From Kingdonia uniflora (Eukaryota; Streptophyta; Magnoliopsida; Ranunculales; Circaeasteraceae), in assembly GCA_014058105.1 (NCBI GenBank), contig JACGCM010001511.1:1302001-1366000 (forward strand): a stretch of DNA of 64,000 nucleotides. Direction: 5' to 3'. Each line of letters begins with the position of its first letter. Positions within the stretch are counted from its first letter, which is position 1. Positions 54,180 to 64,000 of the stretch are shown here, piece by piece. The notes beneath the pieces were generated by a model, which was not told the DNA's origin, ran no database searches, and was given only the letters and a program-made list of their open reading frames with translations. The translations under genes and the position numbers were made by a program.

Positions 54180-57100
54180 TTCAGTGTGGTTAGTGTCACC
54201 AGCCTAAGCCCTGGTGTCGTGATCTACAACTGGTTGAAGGACAACGCATTCCTCCTCTCTGCAGCAATTGACTGCCTTGGAGTCTGTGGTGTGTTGCACT
54301 CGCAGGTCTTGGGTTAGTCCTCATGGGTCCTAGTCTTGATCCTTACGTGTATTAGGTTCAATTTTCATTGGTATAGGCTAAGTTCTCACGTGCCCCTAGG
54401 TTTGCTCACGGGCCTTAGCTTGGTTGGGTCGCTCCGTCTATGTGGTCGTAGATTGTAGACCCTAGGTTCGTTTGGTTTCCTTTCTAAACTCTCCTCTAGT
54501 TAGAAGTTAAAACCTACATTAAGCTCTATAGTCATGCCCATCAAACCAGTAGTATAGATCGACTTGTTGAAGTTATGCATGAACAAATCGTTTATAAATT
54601 TGCCACATATACCCATGTAAAGCATGGGTTTACACTAACAACTAGTTCTTAAGTATAACAATACACAATTAAGGGGAAGATGGCATTGCACGATGGCCAC
54701 TTTAAAGGAAAAACCATGTGAAATACATTACTAGTCTAAATGAAGATGTTTAGGATGGTTTTTCATGTGAAGGAAGGTAGAATTTGGTTAATGATTTGGC
54801 GAAAGTTGGGAGGAGTTGGAAGTCATACATTTGACCTTTGAATGGGAACCTAGTAGGAGAATATATGCATTGATAGTAACTAGGTAAGGTCTGGGATATC
54901 AACATCAAACTACTTACATATGGTAAAGATTTTTGTTTTGTCGAAGCAACTAAGTAAGAAAAAGATGATATACCAAATGGGGATATATATACATGCAAAG
55001 TGTGCACGAAACCTACAAGACTTTATGCTCACAGAAATGATCTTAAAAGTCATAAGGTCGATAAACTTGAGGAGTCACCAGATTGCTTACGCATGGTATG
55101 TTTTCCCTATCTCTGTCTTAATCTCAATATTTCAAACGTGTTCATGCGCGAAATGTACTAAGCAAAATGTCTATTGAAGCGTAATATGAAAATATCTTCC
55201 ATTTTCTGCAAGTAAGCTTTATATTACACAACTTCCCCCAATTTGCTCTATCATAAAAATAAAAATAAAAGGCAGACTGGTTTATTTTCGAAAGGCACGT
55301 ATTGCCACGTGGAGAGATATAAGAATGGGGTCACAGAAAGAGTCACCTAATGGTGGTGATGAGATCCTACAGTGACGTCACCCTAACCACCATATATCAA
55401 CACGTGGTCCCTTCGGACCCTTACGCTGGTTGTCGTCCTCTGCTGCTGTTTGACCTGAGAAAAATCAGATAATAGTCTTAACTCGCCTTTACATGTCGTG
55501 CTACTATTGGCTTCTCTATTTATGGTTGACTAGTCAAAGATATAAAATTAGGGTTTTGACGGCTAAGACTAAGTTATTATGACGGGACAAAATTAGGGTT
55601 AGGTTGGTGAGCACCGAGGCTGGGGAGGGAAACAAACACAAGTGGGGTGGTGAGGACGAGCGTGGGGTTTGAATTGTTTAGGTGAGAATGTGTGTGTTTA
55701 GGAGACAATCACCCAAATGCTTATCCTTCACTCTTTGACTCTTAGTAACCCTAACCCTAATATTTAATATTTTAATACCCTAAACCTAATTATATTATCC
55801 CACAAAATCCCTTCTCTCCTTCATTTTTTTGTCTCCCCTAATCCCCACCTCTATACTGTTTCTTCTCCTCTTAATATATCAAAGACCCCATATCTCTCTC
55901 TCACTTTCTCAAGGTTGTGAAGAGATAATGGTGTTATTATAATGTTAACAAGGAGCATAGGCATGTGTTTGTGTGGGGAAACACTAATGACATAAAAACA
56001 CTCATGCACAACCTCTGCCTGCTTATGCTTATGCTTATGCTTATGCTTATGCTTATAGTTATAACTACTTATATACTATAGTTAAATCAACCCAATTAGT
56101 CGTGGCAGACATAAACACAGACACACAGTCACATTTATTTTTTTGCTGCTAAATCTCTGTATGAGCAACATAGGCACAAGATATAGCAGGAATATACTCC
56201 GAGTTATCGAGCAGTCAAGTTGTCTTAAAAGTACTATTGTCATGGATATATCTCTTGTACTTTTATTCGAGTAACGTGTGTGCACGAACTCTTCATCAAA
56301 TAATATAGTTAAGTGGGTAATAAATTAAATACACAACGAACAACTAAAGTTGAGTTTATATATCAGAATCAGAATTGTATGGGTACGCCATATTCTACAT
56401 TTGTGAGATAATGAGCCCCTTCTCATATCCATGGCCTTAAGACTTATGAAAGACGTAAGGAAATTACCCATGCAAGCACTTTAGGAATCCAAAGATGACA
56501 TGAAAGTAACATTTCGGGGTGCTTCTACGACAATAACACGTGGAGTAGTACTTGAACAGACAATGTTCCATGTCGCGGGCTACACTTTAATAAATGGAAA
56601 TGAAAAGATGTTAGCACCAATAAACGATAAAGGGTTCTTCCAGGGACGGGGACCATTTAGTTATAATTAAGAATCCTTAATAGCTGTATTAGTTAGAGTT
56701 TACGGCCCACAGCAAAAGATAGATTTCTTTAATTAACTTGTAAAGGCCTAATTAAGAGTTTGTTTAGTCAAAACTAATCTACTTAGGTGGTCCCTAATCT
56801 CATGATTTCATTAGATACTACCATGAAAGGGAATCCTAGTGATAAACTAAATGGAGTACACATTTATTTAATGCCGGATCTTTGGGGCTGTATTCTTGCA
56901 TGAGACATCAGGGCGTTAAACTTTTGACTATAAGAATTAGAGTACTTTAACTTGATTAATGTTATCTAGACACATGATCATTATAACTAAATAACATGCA
57001 TAAATAAAGGCCCTAGGTTGAAAATCCTTGCAGCTTCATTTCATGCAACTACTAGGCGTACGACTTTAGATATCATCTTCTATCTAGTCTTGTTTAGCAT

Positions 57101-57480
57101 GTCGTCATGATTCTAAATAGATGTTGTTTTGGATAAACCATTGGCGACAGAGAAAAGTGTATCTTCCAACTTATATGTTACCATAAAATTTGAACTTAGG
57201 CAAATTTAAATAGAACAAAAACGCACACATTCTCGTATGATTGCAAGAATCTAAACTTTTTTTTTAAGAGGTAGTAAATAAAGAAAAGTTTGATTGTGTT
57301 GCAACATGGCTTAAACAAGATGATGAGAGCAAACTCTATATAATTACCCTGTAAAGTCATCGACATAATGAGAATTTCTCTGATATAGTTTCACTATATT
57401 CAAACTATTAATTTCTTTGCCATTAGACAGCATGTAGGGCTTTTGTTATATCCAAGTCCCCAATACTTACATTACAACCC
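54180..57480. other. Non-coding DNA, possible regulatory patch at 55.3 kb
   Basis: No supported frame or RNA. Within 55312-55415, two CACGTG G-boxes (55315-55320 and 55411-55416) flank a palindromic GTGACGTCAC (about 55372-55381). Two CCCTAA units occur at about 55750. No gene start was found within several kb on either side. Confidence 0.4.
56021..56056. repeat. (GCTTAT)6 microsatellite
   Basis: Six perfect hexamer units. Confidence 0.95.
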
Positions 57481-57482
57481 CG

Positions 57483-57493
57483 CCCCCCCCCCC

Positions 57494-57524
<31 letters not shown>

Positions 57525-57560
57525 ACACAAATAAAAAAAAACATACACACACACACACAA
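57483..57560. repeat. C28 tract followed by (CA)n
   Basis: 28 consecutive C, then (AC)n at 57511-57529 and again at 57544-57558, separated by A-rich spacers. The His/Thr and Gly/Val/Cys frames in this region on both strands are artefacts. Confidence 0.95.
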
Positions 57561-58239
57561 ACATACACACAAATAAAAAAAAACAAATTCCTGGGTGCAT
57601 GATAGTACTGCACAGTAACACCGACCACCTGAAGCTTTTGCATGGGGACATTTTCTTCCATGTGGGGTGCAATGTGGCGTATGAACGCCGCATTTACCGG
57701 ACATGACCATGCATCTTTTTTTCACAAGTACCTATTGAATGTCCAAGTCCATAAAGCTTCATGGACGCTATAATGCCAATGTCCTCCACTTCTTCCACAA
57801 TAGTACAAAAAACGACATAATGTGAGATCATTATCACCTTTTAAACTCTCCAACCAAATTATCAAACTCCACTAGCTCGGATGAAACTTCCACGAAAAAA
57901 AAAACTATCTTTAAAGATTTGATGCTTGTAAGCTATTGCATTTCACTTTGATATGGTCTAGTATCAACTTTTACTAAAGTGAAGGAAAGTCCTTGTCTAT
58001 GACTGCTTCATCTGTTGTCAGAATAAAATGTTGCAAAACAACTTTGGCCTCTCAATGTGCTCTCTATTATGTTATTCCTCTCTCTCACACTTTCAAAGGA
58101 TAAGATTTTAAACCCCTATGAATGAAGTATGAAAAATGGGGGCCTCACCTTACTTTCAGGGTTGTGGTACCTTTTGTCCTGGTTGGTGATTAGTGGTCAT
58201 CGAATACACATTCTTCACATTCTTGCCACGAACAATTTC

Positions 58240-58240
<1 letters not shown>

Positions 58241-58269
<29 letters not shown>
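58241..58269. repeat. C29 tract
   Basis: 29 consecutive C residues. Confidence 0.95.
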
Positions 58270-58270
<1 letters not shown>

Positions 58271-59110
58271 ATTTTGTCGCCATCATTCCTGAGTAATCTG
58301 GTGCAGGCAACCCAACAACCACATGGTGCAAATTGAGCCATGATAAGGCGATGCCAACATAATGTATGAGGAACAAGAAGCTACTGTGCCTACTTGAATT
58401 GCTGTAATAATTGTGCTTCGAAAACTATTGGAGAGAAACCAATCAGACATGTCTCGTTTCAAAAAGTCGCTATTGGAATGGACTACTGGCAACAATTAGG
58501 GTTAGGTTTAGATGTCGATTATTGGTAGTGTGAGAGATGGTAACATTACTCTAAAGTTGATGACAGCAATACATTTAGCATTAAATAATATAAAATCCAT
58601 AATTATCCATCACTGAGCACGCAAGCGAAGATTTCTTTCTAAAGCCTATGTCTAGTATACCTAATCTCACACTAATGACTTTCCGATTTGCACAAAGTCT
58701 TCTTAATAGCCAATCCATATGAATGGTTGTGTCGGTGTGGGAGGAAACTTTCGACCATTATCTCGTGTCACTCTTTCGAACAACCGTGGGGGCCTAGGGG
58801 CTTAAACCGCAAAGTACGCACAAAGTAAGATTCTCTTTTAGAAGATGATCATTGCAGTCATATGGACATCACATCTCTTAAGAGAGAAAGAGAAAGAGAA
58901 AGAGAAACACTTAGGCAATGGGTGTTATAACTATGTCCTTTGCTTTTTAAATGAGATTAGGATGAGTACATCATCATCCAACACAAACAGTTAGGAGGAT
59001 GTTGTGGACCATGGTGTCATATGGTAGAAACCCTGGCTTGTCTAGATAGTGAGTGCTATGGTCTATGGAGATATGGGCTTGTTTTTTCTGATATTTTGAC
59101 TTGGTAATGG

Positions 59111-59137
59111 TTTTTTTTTTTTTTTTTTTTTTTTTTT
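59111..59137. repeat. T27 tract
   Basis: 27 consecutive T residues. It could be the poly-A tail of a minus-strand retroposon, but no such element was recognised on either side. Confidence 0.95.
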
Positions 59138-60514
59138 GGCAAACACATATTTCATATTTGTATGTGTATTTGTTTGATATGTTTTGAAAGTTAGGGTTTG
59201 AGAGAGGGAGAGAGTTGGGTCCCCTCCTCTACAAATGCATGTAACAGGGTGGTGGTGTGTCGTGTCTCCCTCCCATTGTGGTATACAAGAGTTGGGTATG
59301 ATTATGTTTTGTGTAGTATTTCTTTTGTCCCCTAAGAGAGTAGGGGAGAAGGACACCTATTAGGGTCATGTTTTTGACACCTTGGAAATAAGCTTCTCCA
59401 CTAGATAAAAAAAATAAATTGACAATCATAGTTTCAGAAGTGAACCTACAAAAGAAATTCAGCGATGCAGCATATACCTGATATCCCATGTCACTTCTTT
59501 TGGCATGCCCATAGAATGCCATAAGGATATCGAAGGGACACACTTAAAGTACTTCCCTGGGTGACAAAACGATTTGACCATCTTAAGAATTCCTCGATGA
59601 CTTCTGCCCCGCGCCCGTCCTGCTTAGTCCGCTCAGTCCATTATATTTCCGATCTATAGGAAATTTCTGAACATTGTAAATACGTTTAATCTCTCTCGTC
59701 AAGGCACGTGTCTAACATTTCCCAGACAAAGGCATATAGAATGTAGTTATGAAGCTGATGTTCAAGTTTTAAGGAGGAGGACAAGAATCCATAACTGTCT
59801 CAAATACTTGCATAATTATTGATGACCTAGCTTTCCCACACCCTGTGTTTCATGGCCCCTCATGTCCAACATAGATATCCAAGGAAACCCTAATAAAACC
59901 AAAAAAAAGCACTCCATATCTCTCTCTGGTTGGTGTAGGTTAAGAGTACCCAGACATGGTTTCAACTGTAGAGTTCCACCTGTTAGAACCGCGATTATCT
60001 CTGTCTACCATTTTATTTTATTTTGCTAACAAAAGGCGATCGAATTGAGCTATTCGCCTAACTGATACCGGCAGGCTAAACTGCCTCACATTATACAAAC
60101 AAAACCTGTAGGGCTCTAAAAATTGATAAATAAATTTCCACACAATACATGTGAGATGTTTTTAAGTGAATATGATCGCCATATTTAACATATTTGTTTC
60201 TCCATGAGTGCACGTGTGCATGTACTTTGTAGTGCTAGGTGAGTAAGAGGGAGAGAATGTAGACTCTCTACTGAGCTGTTGGTGACCCCAAACCCGGGTC
60301 TACATGAAAGGAACTGGAACACAAATTATAAATTTGTAGTCAAGAAATAAATTCTGACAGAATTACAAATATAACGGGCGTCAACCAAAGGCAAGTTTAG
60401 CAATGTTCGTTTTTTATATATATCCAATCTGATGTAAATTCGAAAGAGGAAGCGTGTGTTTGCAGCACAAATCCAATTACGGCAAAGAAAAAGCCTAAGA
60501 ATTCAACAAGATTG

Positions 60515-60760
60515 TAAAAACAGACGACTGGATAGGTCTTAGTCAATGACTTTTGTTATTAAAGTCAGATATATTCGAGCTTAAACGGAAATTAGGTCAT
60601 GTACACACATCAAGCATCAACAAGAGTGTATAAAACTGGACGACTAGACAAATCTTAATCAATGACTTTTGCTATTAAAGTAAAGATATATTCGAGCTTA
60701 AACGGGAATTAGTTCATGTACAAGCATCAAGCATCAAGCATCAAGCATCAAGCAAATCTT
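60515..60760. repeat. 117-bp tandem duplication and (CATCAAG)n
   Basis: TTCGAGCTTAAACGG at 60574 and 60691 marks two copies with CAATGACTTTTG-TATTAAAGT before and TCATGTAC after. The second copy ends in five CATCAAG units at about 60725-60757, compared with one or two in the first. Confidence 0.85.
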
Positions 60761-61124
60761 AATTCAAATCACAATCACAATACGGAAAAGAAAAGTACGC
60801 TATTTTTTTTCTGTCATTAACTGAACCGCATGAACAAAACGCGGACGGGCCACATATTCAATGTTCAACACAAGCATGGAAATGACATTGTCTTTGATTT
60901 TTCTTTTTCCGGTACCGTACTTTAGGATACCATGTTGGCCATGAACCCAGAAAAAAGGAGGCAGGTCACGTCACATTGAATATCTTGTCGCAAAAGATCT
61001 TGGATAAACTTCATACTTGTCCCCTCCAATACTTTTAAGTTCTGAAGAAAACGCGTGAACTTAACCTGCTCTTTTGTAGATTTACACTGGATGAATTATC
61101 GAACTCATAGAGATGGTGACCTTT

Positions 61125-61496
61125 TTACTCAAACACTGAGATTTCCCCATTCCAACTACATGAAGCAATGACATTAGGGATATGGGGATGGAAAGCAACG
61201 TCTAGGCATGGCTGCTCATATGCCTTTATCTTCCGCAGAAGCTCAGAGGACTTGTAGTTATAGATATATATAAATCCGTCAGATGAGCCAGAGGCTATTC
61301 TGTCTCCATCCGAGCTAAAATTGCATTTAATGGGAAACCCAGACACTCTGTGCTTCTCGTATCTCTTGTACTTATCTAGCTTGAAAGGGTGCTTGGACGA
61401 GAAGACAGCAATGTAGTTTGCATTTGATTGTGCGATGAAGAAGGGTTCAAACGGATGATACTTAATACAAGGGCAGGTATAAGCTTCCACATAGAC
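61125..61496 (-). CDS. C-terminal exon of a WDR25-like WD40-repeat protein (partial)
   Basis: From a splice acceptor TTATCAG at about 61497-61503 the minus strand reads VYVEAYTCPCIKYHPFEPFF and continues open to a TAA at 61125-61127, about 123 residues. Two WD40 blades are visible: CNFSSDGDRIASGSSDGFIY and CLDVAFHPHIPNVIASCSWN. Together with FPIKCNF and the end NGEISVFE this matches the C-terminus of plant WDR25-like proteins, relatives of the splicing factor PRP17. The upstream exons are not found in the next 700 bp, and a LINE and a gypsy LTR then occupy the sequence to the window end. The gene is therefore either split by a long intron or truncated. The preserved frame suggests a working or recently working gene. 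Confidence 0.7.
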   Translation of the reverse strand, partial: VYVEAYTCPCIKYHPFEPFFIAQSNANYIAVFSSKHPFKLDKYKRYEKHRVSGFPIKCNFSSDGDRIASGSSDGFIYIYNYKSSELLRKIKAYEQPCLDVAFHPHIPNVIASCSWNGEISVFE

Positions 61497-62189
61497 CTGA
61501 TAACAAACAGATGAATGCTATTACCTCTGTTTTACAAAGAATGAATGTTTAAAGTCTATAAATTTACTGTCTTAAAACATCTTATGCCATCAATGAATTA
61601 CAAAGTAGCACGCTGTCATACTTTTTCGTGACTTAAAATAGGCTGAATATAAATATATAACTACCATAAACACATTTGCACTGCCTGCCTGATACCATAT
61701 CTAGTCCAATAAGTGGCATCGAAGTGTTGCAACGTCAGGCCCTCCACCCCCATGGCACCCAAGGTAGTGACAGTGGATATGATGCGCTTGTTGAGACATT
61801 GCATTTAATGCACTTATTTGGGCTATGGGAAACAAAAAAAAACTTACATTCACCCTCTATAAAATATATAAAATACCACAGAATATATTTTTTAGCAGGT
61901 CCTTTATCCCGGAACAGAAACTGGCTAAACCTGGAATACCGTCACTAGCAGCATTAAGAATAATCATGCACTAATTCACCATCAAACATTGAAAAAGACC
62001 CAACTAAATCCTAACTAGGAAAGATCCATTGATTGGCATATGACCACTCTACGTAAATCCAGTGCCTGTAAGACTATAATCGTACTGGAATAAAGTGTCG
62101 CCCTTCCACATGTATAATATGCATGGTCATGTTTTAAGGTGTTAAGAGATTGCAGATTGCAGTCTCATTCTTGTATTTTAGCAGCTGTT
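61497..62189. other. Probable intron DNA of the WDR25-like gene
   Basis: I looked on the minus strand for the exon expected before VYVEAYTCPC and did not find one. A plus-strand frame at 61676-61948 has no domain. The next block at 62190 is a LINE. Confidence 0.35.
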
Positions 62190-62202
62190 TTAAGGTGAAT
62201 TA

Positions 62203-63212
62203 ATGAAACTTATTCACCAAAACAAGCTGTGCTTTTTGGGAGTGGTTGAAACAAAACTCAGAAGATGCAATGAGGCCTCCACGGTTAGCAAAGTCTGCCC
62301 TCAGTGGGATTATGCTACCAATGGAGAGCTTATTGACAAAGGCAGAATATTTATAAGTTGGGATCCTTTACTTACCTCCACTCAAGTTATTAGTTATATG
62401 GCTGAGTTGGAGGGAGTTAAACTTGTCATTTCTGTCGTCTATGGTTCCAATGAAGCCAGCGAAAGGGATCTTATTTGGGGAGAGCTCCAGAATATATGTG
62501 ATCATAACAACCTTCCTTAGATTGTGTTGGGTGACATTAACTCTCCTATTCATAATAATGACAAAATTGGGTAGACCTGTTCTTCCAGGAGTGGTCAGTA
62601 CGATGCAAGAGTATTATGCTACCAATGGAGAGCTTATTGACAAAGGCAGAATATTTATAAGTTGGGATCCTTTACTTACCTCCACTCAAGTTATTAGTTA
62701 TATGGCTGAGTTGGAGGGAGTTAAACTTGTCATTTCTGTCGTCTATGGTTCCAATGAAGCCAGCGAAAGGGATCTTATTTGGGGAGAGCTCCAGAATATA
62801 TGTGATCATAACAACCTTCCTTAGATTGTGTTGGGTGACATTAACTCTCCTATTCATAATAATGACAAAATTGGGTAGACCTGTTCTTCCAGGAGTGGTC
62901 AGTACGATGCAAGAGTATGTTTCAAAGACCAATCTTTTTGACTTGAAGTATAAGGGTATGCATTACACTTGGTCTAACATGGTGACCACCAATAAGAGAA
63001 TGCTGGCTAAAATTGATAAGGCTATGATTAATAAAAAGTGGGTTGACACTTTTAAGGAGTCTGAAGCAGATTTCTTAGGTTCTGGGGTTTCAGATCATAG
63101 TCCCATGGTGATTACCATCTATAAGGATCAGAAGTGGGGTAGAAAACCTTTCAAGTATTTCAACTTCTGGAATAGTGAGGCTGGCTACAGTAAAGGAAGC
63201 TTGGGAGATTAG
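62203..63212 (+). pseudogene. LINE-2 endonuclease (EEP) with internal duplication
   Basis: CFLGVVETKLRRCNEAS holds the catalytic Glu. KGRIFISWDPLLTSTQVISY, VKLVISVVYGSNEASERDLI and WIVLGDINSP (GDxN) follow. In the second register come LFDLKYKGMHYTWSNMVTTN, KIDKAMINKKWVDTFKES and VSDHSPMVITIYKD (SDH), then RKPFKYFNFWNSEAGYSKGS. These are the ordered motifs of plant L1 endonucleases. The 304-bp duplication (not a multiple of three) shifts the frame, and TAG codons occur at 62518 and 62822 (one per copy). Confidence 0.85.
62309..62916. repeat. Perfect 304-bp tandem duplication
   Basis: 62309-62612 and 62613-62916 appear identical by eye over the whole length (ATTATGCTACCAATGGAGAG at both starts). 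The duplication lies inside the LINE endonuclease. Confidence 0.95.
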
Positions 63213-63316
63213 AACTGTGGGCAATCCTATGATGAGACTTGTTGGGAAGCTGACTAACATGAAAATGGGCTTTAAGGATTGGAACAAGAACAAAATCTTC
63301 TGCGGCTAAAACTGAA

Positions 63317-63724
63317 TTGGACAAGGTTTATGTCCATGTTCAAAGTAATCACACCAATCTTAACCTCTTGCATGATGAAAACATTGCTTCCACTGTCTAT
63401 ACCAAGTTAGCTAAAAGGGAAGAGTCCTTTTTGAGGCAGAAATCTAGGCAGCAGTGGCTTAAATTAGGGGATTCAAACTCTGCTTACTTTCACAAGGCTG
63501 TGAAAGCCAGGAACTCTTCTAATTCTATATTTGCTTGCTATGATCAACTTGGCAATAAGGTTACTGATGCCAGTCTTATCAGGGAGAGTGTGGTCAACTA
63601 CTTCAGGAGCATATTGGGGGAAGGGAAGATGCAAGTTAGCATTGATTATATTAGAATGCTGCCTTTTAAAAACAAGGTCAAGTCTGGGGATCACTGTTGT
63701 AAGCTCACTGTGGTGGTCACTGAT
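63317..63724 (+). pseudogene. LINE-2 linker before RT
   Basis: KLAKREESFLRQKSRQQWLK, LGDSNSAYFHKAVKARNSSN, SIFACYDQLGNKVTDASLIR and VVNYFRSILGEGKM form the usual region between endonuclease and RT of plant L1 elements (QKSRxxWLxxGDxNTxFFH). The frame runs on to 63727, where the LTR supplies the stop. Confidence 0.85.
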
Positions 63725-64000
63725 TGATCGAGGAGGATCTGGGGTGTTTTTATGGAATTTTTGACCAAGTCGTTCGAACGAGATTTGGAGTCGTTCGAAC
63801 GACTTAAAGTCTATTCGAATAAACTTTTATTTCTATTCGAATATATAAAGTTCTGAGTGTTCTATTCGAACAAACTTTTGGTCTGTTCGAATACACTCCT
63901 TTCTGAGTGTTCTGTTCGAACAAACTTTTAGTCTGTTCGAATACACTTTTTTCTGTTCGAACAGAGACTTGTTCTGTTTGAATAGAGGCGCGATTCAGCC
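63725..64000 (+). repeat. Gypsy LTR (Gy-A type), runs off the window
   Basis: It begins TGATCGAGGAGGATCTGGGG and matches the reverse complement of the Gy-A 3' LTR end through to GCGATTCAGCC at 64000. It carries nine TTCGAA-centred words. It lies in LINE-2; if a 5-bp duplication exists it should be CTGAT (63720-63724). Whether it is a solo LTR or a 5' LTR cannot be told. Confidence 0.85.

Larger units (their letters stand above)
57561..60500. other. Non-coding DNA, no gene recognised
   Basis: Frames up to 104 codons (59229-59543, minus strand) lack any domain. Simple-sequence tracts are C29 (58241-58269), a GAGAAA run (58882-58905) and T27 (59111-59137). Confidence 0.4.
62190..63724 (+). mobile_element. 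L1-type LINE (LINE-2), 5'-truncated, cut by a gypsy LTR
   Basis: Endonuclease and the linker toward RT are present in order on the plus strand. The first residues of the endonuclease are missing. A perfect 304-bp duplication lies within it. At 63725 a gypsy LTR starts, so the RT part should lie beyond the window if the insertion is clean. Confidence 0.85.

Noticed and set aside
57423..57725. Gly/Val/Cys- and His/Thr-rich frames on both strands
   Set aside because: They are translations of the C28 and (CA)n tracts.

Overview
The window reads as nuclear DNA of a flowering plant, most likely a eudicot. It is AT-rich and dominated by LTR retrotransposons, LINEs and MITEs. It carries an intron-containing auxin-conjugase gene of the GH3 family and the last exon of a WDR25-like WD40 gene. 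I found no bacterial operons, rRNA, convincing tRNA or CRISPR array. Only these two loci look like ordinary host genes; most of the rest is decayed mobile DNA.

Layout. 0-3.2 kb: no gene, with a degenerate minisatellite of TGACGTG-type units. 3.2-7.85 kb: a decayed Ty1/copia element on the plus strand. 8.8-17.2 kb: a Myb/SANT-type, PIF/Harbinger-ORF1-like element cut into three pieces by a complete Ty3/gypsy element (Gy-A, 9991-15287, TSD GATAT) and a solo LTR (15796-16416, TSD GAAAC). 17.76-21.08 kb: a second, internally deleted gypsy element (Gy-C, TSD ACTAT). 21-25.5 kb: microsatellites, tandem repeats, a Myb/SANT fragment and a LINE fragment. 25.5-26.75 kb: the 5' half of a second copia element. 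27.0-33.6 kb: a minus-strand LINE split by a third copia element. 34.2-35.1 kb: a LINE 3' end. 35.2-38.1 kb: a divergent non-autonomous LTR element that itself hosts two MITEs.

42.29-44.33 kb: the GH3 gene (minus strand, 3 exons, 610 aa, intact), with a TATA box and G-boxes upstream. 45.1-53.6 kb: a degenerate 55-75 bp tandem array opened by a solo LTR (46080-46455, TSD ACAAA), a 5.7 kb gypsy element (Gy-D, 46810-52520, TSD TGTAA) and a MITE. 53.7-61 kb: mostly non-coding, with an LTR-like remnant and long C tracts. 61.1-61.5 kb: the last exon of the WDR25-like gene (minus strand). 62.2-63.7 kb: a plus-strand LINE containing a perfect 304-bp tandem duplication, then another gypsy LTR running off the window end.

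The main result is one gypsy superfamily present as three complete elements, two solo LTRs and one partial LTR. All start TGAT and, where both ends are visible, finish GGATTA, so the LTR ends are TG...TA instead of TG...CA. Five separate 5-bp target duplications fix these ends. Most of these LTRs are studded with 8-10 bp palindromes centred on TTCGAA. All family assignments were made by eye without database searches.
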